DNA of 15,761 bases, taken from assembly GCA_030378125.1 (NCBI GenBank), contig JAUCGN010000020.1, positions 1 to 15,761 on the forward strand, in the 5' to 3' direction. A model generated the notes under the pieces. It saw nothing but the letters and a program-made list of their open reading frames with translations. It was not told the origin of the DNA and searched no databases. The position numbers were made by a program, and so were the translations under genes. The stretch is from Thiotrichales bacterium HSG1. GTDB lineage: Bacteria; Pseudomonadota; Gammaproteobacteria; Beggiatoales; Beggiatoaceae. Of the stretch, positions 6,417 to 12,800 are shown one piece after another (the stretch's first letter is position 1; each line of letters begins with the position of its first letter).

Positions 6417-7814
6417 TTAAAATTGATGAGAACCATGACTACCTAAACTATACGTATATTGTAAAAATACTTGATTATCAGTATCTGCATAAGATTCATC
6501 CCGGTTAAATTGCAGACGAATGCGACTAAACTCACTAGGTAACCATTCCAACATGAGACTATAACGTCTTGGCGTATGACCTTCATCACCTAATCCAGCT
6601 TCCAGTAATAGTTCTTCATCGGCAGCTGAATTACCACTATTCAATTGGTCATAACGTAAACCAGTTCGCCACTGTGGCATAAATTGATAAACTGCTTGTG
6701 CATACCAACCGCTTTGGTCTCCGTCATAATTAGTGATTTCTAATGGATCGCTATCAAGTAAGGTTATCGTTCCATCTTCAGTCCGATTAAAATATTCAAA
6801 TTGAAACTTAAAGTTGCGATATTTAGGATTGCCTTTAGGAGCCCATTTGTAAACAAAATCTAACGCAATGATTTTATTTTCACCAGAGAATGAAGGAGTT
6901 TCAATACCATGTTCCTCTTCATGCTCTTCATGTTCCTCCTCTTCATGCTCTTCATGTTCCTCCTCCTCATGATGTTCTTCCTCTTCATGTTGTTCTGCAT
7001 GATTATGGCCACCACTGGTACGTCCAGCAATATCATCAGCTTGCCAATGGCTTAAACCAAATAACCAGCTATGTTCAATCCCAATGTCACCACCAACATT
7101 AGCAAATGCAGTCCAAGCACCAATTTCAGATGAAGAGCCTTTAAGAGCTTCTACCCCGAACTGCAAAAAAGTATCAGTTGGAGCTAAATAACTGACTTGT
7201 AAGCCATCATCCCGCAGTTGATTGCCGAATAAACCTCGATAAATCAATGGAGCATCAGCAAAATCCCAAGCATGTTCATGTTGTTCATTCAAATAACCCA
7301 TTGCTGAGAAAAAACGCCCGGCTTTTACCGTAACTCCATTTCCCAAGCCTATGGTTTGAATAAAAGCTTCTTCTAACTCCAGCTCAGTACTACCATCATG
7401 TTCGTGCATTGCAAGTGTAGCTTTACCATAAAACTTATCATCAATATTGGCACTTGCCGCTAATTCTGTATGTCCAAGTGAGAAACCTTCTTCACCCAAA
7501 CCAGCTTCACCATCTAGCATAAAACCCGGCAATTCATATCCATCTGGCTCGTTACTAAAACTAGCATAACAACCATCAAGGATTAGACTGATGGCTGGAT
7601 TGAAACTGTTGGCTGTATTAGCAGGTGGGACTTTTTTAGACTGCTGTTCGACAACATCTTCAGCTTTTTTCAGCCGATTTTCTAGGGTTTGAACCCGTAG
7701 CTCGTAATCTTGTTTTAAACTATCTAACTGCTGTTTTAATGAACCAATATCATCAGCAAAGGCTGGATATGATAAGGCAAGAGTAACACTTGCCATGAGT
7801 AATCTGTTACGCAT
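6417..7814 (-). CDS. Outer-membrane porin-like barrel with His/Glu-rich loop
   Basis: A 465-residue secreted protein. A signal peptide (1-20, cleaved after AFA) is followed by a coiled coil (about 22-58, heptad-like KQQLDSLKQDYELRVQTLENRLKKAE), then a beta barrel with many alternating aromatic strands and the C-terminal strand QVFLQYTYSLGSHGSHQF ending in Phe. The N-terminal coiled coil resembles trimeric porins of the OprP/DcaP type. Residues 268-302 are almost all His and Glu, and the barrel has other His-rich loops (HEHD, NEQHEHAW), pointing to divalent-metal capture at the surface. It precedes the binding protein by 11 nt. It is therefore probably the outer-membrane entry route for zinc, an inference from context. 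GGGAG lies 8 nt before the ATG. The exact porin family is not certain. Confidence 0.78.
   Translation of the reverse strand: MRNRLLMASVTLALSYPAFADDIGSLKQQLDSLKQDYELRVQTLENRLKKAEDVVEQQSKKVPPANTANSFNPAISLILDGCYASFSNEPDGYELPGFMLDGEAGLGEEGFSLGHTELAASANIDDKFYGKATLAMHEHDGSTELELEEAFIQTIGLGNGVTVKAGRFFSAMGYLNEQHEHAWDFADAPLIYRGLFGNQLRDDGLQVSYLAPTDTFLQFGVEALKGSSSEIGAWTAFANVGGDIGIEHSWLFGLSHWQADDIAGRTSGGHNHAEQHEEEEHHEEEEHEEHEEEEHEEHEEEHGIETPSFSGENKIIALDFVYKWAPKGNPKYRNFKFQFEYFNRTEDGTITLLDSDPLEITNYDGDQSGWYAQAVYQFMPQWRTGLRYDQLNSGNSAADEELLLEAGLGDEGHTPRRYSLMLEWLPSEFSRIRLQFNRDESYADTDNQVFLQYTYSLGSHGSHQF
6914..6961. repeat. Tandem 24-nt repeat within the His/Glu loop
   Basis: A 24-nt unit occurs twice in direct succession without a mismatch (6914-6937 and 6938-6961), in frame, each adding eight His/Glu residues. 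Further degenerate units follow to about 7000. The loop can lengthen or shorten by whole units without a frameshift. Confidence 0.8.
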
Positions 7815-7867
7815 AGAGAAATCTCCCGTAAATAAGTAGTATTAAGGATAAATTGAAAGTTAATTTA

Positions 7868-7895
7868 GGAGTCCTTAGCGAATATCTTGGACTCC
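7868..7895 (-). promoter_or_regulatory. Hairpin between small protein and porin genes
   Basis: Perfect 7-bp arms GGAGTCC and GGACTCC enclose a 14-nt loop in the 93-nt gap within the zinc operon. No T-run follows on the minus strand, so it is probably not a simple terminator. It could set transcript processing or stability and uncouple expression of the porin from the small protein. Confidence 0.4.
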
Positions 7896-7907
7896 AGTTC
7901 TACAGAA

Positions 7908-8204
7908 TTAAATTACGAGAGAAGGTGGGGCGCGTATATGATAGGCAGTTTGTAAATGAGGTAATAATAGGAAGGTAAAATTTACCCAAATCTCAGAACC
8001 AACAATTTGGTTTATATTTATGAGACCATCAGAAACTAAGGAATTTCCTGACTGTTCAAGGGTAAAATATATCTGACAGAATGTACTGGTTTCGTGAAAA
8101 GGATGATCAACCGAATGAACAAGTGCAGCAAGTTGCCCCATAAGTAAGGCAACAATCAATAAAATAAATTTTAATTGTGTATGCTGTTTGTTCATTAAGG
8201 TCAT
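7908..8204 (-). CDS. Small exported His/Cys protein of the zinc operon
   Basis: A 98-residue protein with an N-terminal hydrophobic signal or anchor (about 10-28, LKFILLIVALLMGQLAALV) and then HSVDHPFHETSTFC, with His30, His34, His37 and Cys43 spaced as a possible metal site. It ends in YHIRAPPSLVI. Short proteins with an H..HP.H.....C segment and a terminal R-A/G-PP motif are common in metal-transport clusters and resemble DUF2946-type proteins. I cannot assign a family firmly. Being first in the operon, it may be a periplasmic zinc-binding or accessory protein. A second ATG (8195) is possible, and no strong ribosome site precedes either. Confidence 0.62.
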   Translation of the reverse strand: MTLMNKQHTQLKFILLIVALLMGQLAALVHSVDHPFHETSTFCQIYFTLEQSGNSLVSDGLININQIVGSEIWVNFTFLLLPHLQTAYHIRAPPSLVI

Positions 8205-8575
8205 TTCAAATATATACTTATATAATAGTCTTATGTTTAAATTCCTAATTAAAGATAATTAAAATATTCCAATTCGAATTCTACATTATTTTATATCATA
8301 ATACAATGGTTACTTAAATAATGAATTAAGATAACTGGTAGTGGGCTTGGACTATTTTGAAATTTATAAATATACTTAAATATAAGTATGTTATACAAAA
8401 TAGATGAAGTTTGTAATTAATTTATATTTAACAATTTTTAATTTTATTAATAGTCGACACCCAGTACCAACTTGTTTAAGTTCAGCAATATACAAATATT
8501 TATCGGCTGTCAATGAGTGGTCGTATCGTTGGGAATTTATCGTTGGACAGAGAAGGTAGTTATAGGAGTATTCAG
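8205..8575. other. Noncoding gap upstream of the zinc operon
   Basis: This 371-nt gap contains the promoter of the zinc operon and the 3' side of the nuclease gene. 8205-8445 is extremely AT-rich and 8446-8575 is less so. It holds one perfect palindrome (8372-8389). I see no gene, no clear terminator for the nuclease gene, and no confident Zur box. A weakly symmetrical ACTTATATAATAGT at 8216-8229, close to the operon start, is the best operator candidate by position. Confidence 0.45.
8372..8389. promoter_or_regulatory. Perfect 18-nt palindrome, possible operator
   Basis: Arms ATACTTA and TAAGTAT flank AATA. A shorter GTAT-GTT-ATAC symmetry overlaps its right end (8386-8396), and the ATACTTA half-site recurs at 8214-8220. 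It could be a regulator site for the zinc operon, but it lies about 170 nt from the first start codon, and AT-rich palindromes arise easily by chance. Confidence 0.3.
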
Positions 8576-9814
8576 CTATTTTTTCCCACTCTCATCCTGT
8601 AACTGAGCCATCAATAATTCTTCCACATTATTTAATGACTTACAAACTGTTTCTGGACTAGATAAGTCTCCCTGATAGATATCAGGTGGCACAGCATTTT
8701 TTAAAAATCGCAATTCAGTCAATAAGACCTGTAATTCCTTTTCATCTTTAGGTAAATCACGAAAATACTTACTCAATTCAGCTAATGGACCTTTATCTTG
8801 AGTCGATATATTACGAACTGCTTGAGTTTTTAATTTAACTTTTTCTACCCAAATATTACCTAAACTAACATCCATCACTGTGGAACGAATTTCGTTTAGC
8901 CAATATTTTAAATTGTTATGTAATTCGTTATGAATTGTACAACGACCTTCAATAACAAAACGTAGTGCTAAAGGAATATCTTCCAACATAAGTTTATTGA
9001 CAGCTTCTCGTACTTTATCTATAATTTCGTCAACTATTTCTATATCGCTAACATCTAAATATACTATCTCCCAACGTAACACATCTACTGGAATAAAACG
9101 TAAATTAGTTTGTTCATTTTCTACTGTTACTAAGGTACAACCTTTCATCCCGGTTTCACGAGCATGACGACCCTGTAAATTACCAGAAAAAACTATCCAA
9201 GGATTTTCATGGATAATTTCACGTTTATGAATATGTCCTAAAGCCCAATAATCATAACCATGTACTAATAAGTCAGACACAGTACAAGGTGCATATGGTT
9301 TGTGTTCATTGGGACGACCATCTAAAGCAGTATGCAACATACCAATGTTAAAATAATTAGGAATAGCTGGCGGATAAGCCAAACTGAGGTTATCAGTTAC
9401 AGATTTTTTTGCAAAACTTTGGCCGTGTATAGCTACCTTTATAGTTTCTAATTTATGAGTTTCTGGCTGTTTCCAACTAAATTTTATTACATTGTCTGGC
9501 AAACGTAACTGTTTGGTGATTACACTGTCAGCATCGTGATTTCCCAATATGATAAAAACTGGTATATTAACTTGCCGCAATCGACTCATTTGCTGATTGA
9601 AAAACAATCCAGTGTTGTAATCTTTCCAATCAACATCGTATAAATCTCCAGCCAATAAAATAAAATCAACCAACTCACTACAAGCAAAATCAATCATTTT
9701 AACAAAAGAACGACGGGTTGCACCTTGCATCTGTTCTATTGGGATTCCATCATAACGTGATAATCCCCTCAACGGACTATCCAAATGAATATCAGCAGCA
9801 TGAATAAATTTCAT
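8576..9814 (-). CDS. SbcD/Mre11/YhaO-type metallophosphoesterase nuclease
   Basis: A 412-residue calcineurin-like phosphoesterase of the SbcD/Mre11 DNA-repair exonuclease family, closest in layout to the YhaO branch. The metal-binding motifs are all present: DIHLD (D8, H10), GDLYD (D57), GNHD (N92, H93), H161 in GMLHT, and GHIH (H194, H196). It should be an active Mn-dependent DNA nuclease. The C-terminal half (about 250-412) is the divergent capping and partner-binding region. Family members normally act with an SbcC/Rad50/YhaN ATPase encoded next door, but none follows here; the next gene downstream belongs to the zinc operon. Instead its ATG overlaps the stop of the giant kinase gene by 4 nt, so the two are co-expressed. 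Confidence 0.87.
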   Translation of the reverse strand: MKFIHAADIHLDSPLRGLSRYDGIPIEQMQGATRRSFVKMIDFACSELVDFILLAGDLYDVDWKDYNTGLFFNQQMSRLRQVNIPVFIILGNHDADSVITKQLRLPDNVIKFSWKQPETHKLETIKVAIHGQSFAKKSVTDNLSLAYPPAIPNYFNIGMLHTALDGRPNEHKPYAPCTVSDLLVHGYDYWALGHIHKREIIHENPWIVFSGNLQGRHARETGMKGCTLVTVENEQTNLRFIPVDVLRWEIVYLDVSDIEIVDEIIDKVREAVNKLMLEDIPLALRFVIEGRCTIHNELHNNLKYWLNEIRSTVMDVSLGNIWVEKVKLKTQAVRNISTQDKGPLAELSKYFRDLPKDEKELQVLLTELRFLKNAVPPDIYQGDLSSPETVCKSLNNVEELLMAQLQDESGKK

Positions 9815-12800
9815 AACTTTATTTTTAACCTATCCATCAGTTCGGCAAGTACTTTTTCAGCCTCGTTAAATTCAAAATTATCTATCTTTTCTTCTAGGCG
9901 TTGATAAATATCCTGAAAAGACTCAGTTAAATGCTGTTTTATAGTAGGAATTACATCAATAGCTCTAGAATTATATTCGGCTAATAAATTGGTTAATTCC
10001 ATTAATAATGGTTTAAGGGCAGCGATATTAACTTCTTCACTAAAAAAGTTAGATTCGTCAATTTTTAGGCCAGAAATAGTATTCATAACTTCTGTTGTTG
10101 CAGATTCAAACTTTGTTATCAATTCCGGAACAATTTTTGGCTCAGATTTGAGGGCAGTTTCTAAACTACCTGATATTTCATATAATTTTGTAATGCTAAG
10201 ATTACCACTTACTCCTTTAATTGAATGGAGCATATAAATAGCTTCAGTAATTTTTTCTTGCTCTAATAAGTCATGGATTTTCTTTATAACATCATGATAA
10301 CTATTATAAAAACCTTGTAACAATTTTACATATAACTGATAATTTTGGCCTAATCGGTTCATTCCAGATTTTATATCTATACCTGGTAAATTATCTGGTA
10401 ATTTTGTGTTTTCAGATTGTATGGTGGGTGATTCCATATGTACATCTGATATCCATTTTACCAAGACATGTAATAACTCTTTTATTTCAATTGGTTTAGA
10501 TAGATAATCATTCATACCTGCTTGTAAACATTTTTCTTTGTCACCAATCATAGCATTAGCTGTCATAGCGATAATTGGTAAATCAATATACTGTTGGCGA
10601 ATTATATTGGTAGCTTCATAACCATCCATTTTTGGCATTTGGATATCCATCAATATTGCATCAAATTTATTTTTAAAAACCATATTTACTGCTTCTTGAC
10701 CATCATTTGCAACTAATACAGTTATACCTTTATTTTTTAATATTTTTTTTGCAAGTTGTTGATTAAGTTTATTATCTTCTACTAATAAAACTTTTATTTC
10801 TTTTGTTAAAGTGATAGTATCAGTTGAAGTTTTCATCGGTAATTGCTCAGCATTTTTAGTTTGAATACCAAATGTAACGGTAAAATTAAAAGAACTACCT
10901 TGATTTAATTGTGATTCTACCCAAATTTTTCCTTCCATCATAGTTATCAGACGTTTACAAATAGTCAGTCCTAAACCAGTCCCACCAAATTTGCGAGTAG
11001 TGGAACCATCCGCTTGAGTAAAAGGATTGAACAACTGTGGAATTATTTCTTGAGAGATACCAATTCCAGTATCTTCTACCAAAAAATGTAACCTAACTTG
11101 CTGATTGCCGAAAGCTGCCAGTTTGGTTTTAATTTTGACTCCACCTTGATGAGTAAATTTAATAGCGTTGGTAATGAGGTTGGTGAGAATTTGCTCTAAT
11201 CGTAATGAATCACCAATTAAATTAGGAATACCTTTATCAGTAATTATCTCCAAGGTTAAACCTTTTTCTTCAGCTTGTGTAACAAACAAGTTAGACAATT
11301 TATTCAAGATTTCGGTTAAAGAAAATGGTATAACCTCTATTTCTAGCTTACCCGCTTCTATTTTAGAAAAATCAAGAATGTCATCAACAATACATAGTAA
11401 ATCTTCAGATGATTCTGCTATATAGTTAAAGTATTTTCTCTGCTCCTCATTTAATTCAGTGTCAGCAATAAGTTGCCCAAAACCTATGATGGCATTCATG
11501 GGGGTACGAATTTCGTGACTCATATTGGCTACAAATTCACTTTTTAACTGATTAGCCATTTCAGCAGTTTTTTTAGCTTGTTTTAGTTCATCTTCAATCT
11601 GTTTGTGTTTACTTATGTCACGCAATATTTCCAATTTGGAAACACTGCCATCATGATTTTTCATTGGAGTACCTACGAGATCATAGGTTTTTTGAGTTTT
11701 AGGTGAAAACCATTCCCAACGTATGGTTTTACCAGCGAATACTTGTTCATTTTTACACCAAAGGCAGGGACTATCACTAATATGAAAATATTCGTAACAA
11801 CTCTTACCTTTGGGAGAACCAAACTCTCTCAGCATAACTGGATTAACATATTCAATTTTACAATGTCGATTAACAATATAAACCCCATCTTCCATGGTTT
11901 CCAAAATATTAGTAATATTATCATGTTCTGAACGCAAAGCATGTTCCATTTGCCTTCTTTCTTCAATTTTCTGTAACAATTGTTCTTCATTCTGACGGAG
12001 TTCTTTAGTTCTTTCCGCAACTTCTAATTCCAAAGTTTGATTATACTCAGTAAGTAAACTTTCAATTCTCTTACGTTCAGTAATATCTTGAAAGACTGAT
12101 ACAGCATAGATGACTTTTCCATCACTATCGAAAATAGGAGTACCCCATGCTTCTAGTTTAATAACTTTATCTGGGCGATGAATTTCCAAATTGTCAATTT
12201 TTATTCTATTGCCTTGTAATGCTTGTATAACGGCCAGTTTATCCGCAGGATATAATTTATTTGTACCAGTTACATAGAGTTGACAAAATTCTGGAATGTC
12301 TCCACTATTTATTTTGTAGTCAATATCTTTTCCAAGTAATTGTTTAGCTTCTTTATTTATATAATATGGTTTACCATCACTGTTAAGCATTCCTACCGCT
12401 ATTGGTAAACTTTCCAAAAGCTGTTTTAATTCATTTTTATTATCTATTTCAATCTGTAATGCTTCTTCTTTAAGCTGTAAAATATGCAGATGAGTTTTAA
12501 TTCTAGCCAATAGTTCTTTCTTAGAAACTGGTTTGGTCAAATAGTCATTGGCTCCACCTTTTAAACCTATCACTAAGTCATCTATTTGATTTTTAGCGGT
12601 TAATAATATAATTGGCAATTCATCAGCTCGCCAAATTTCTCGAATTTTTTTAGTAACATCATAACCACTAAATTCTGGCATCATTATGTCTAACAATACC
12701 AAATTTGGTTTGTTTTTATTAATATATTCAAGGCCTTTAAATCCTGACTCTACTTGTTTAACTGTATAGTTATGTACTTGTAAATGGTTAACAACTACTT

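Noticed and set aside
6890..7102. His/Pro-rich plus-strand ORF
   Set aside because: Its His and Pro content is only the antisense reading of the His/Glu repeats in the porin gene.
8205..8260. Zur box before the zinc operon
   Set aside because: Only a weakly symmetrical AT-rich sequence is present; it does not match the gammaproteobacterial Zur consensus well enough to call.
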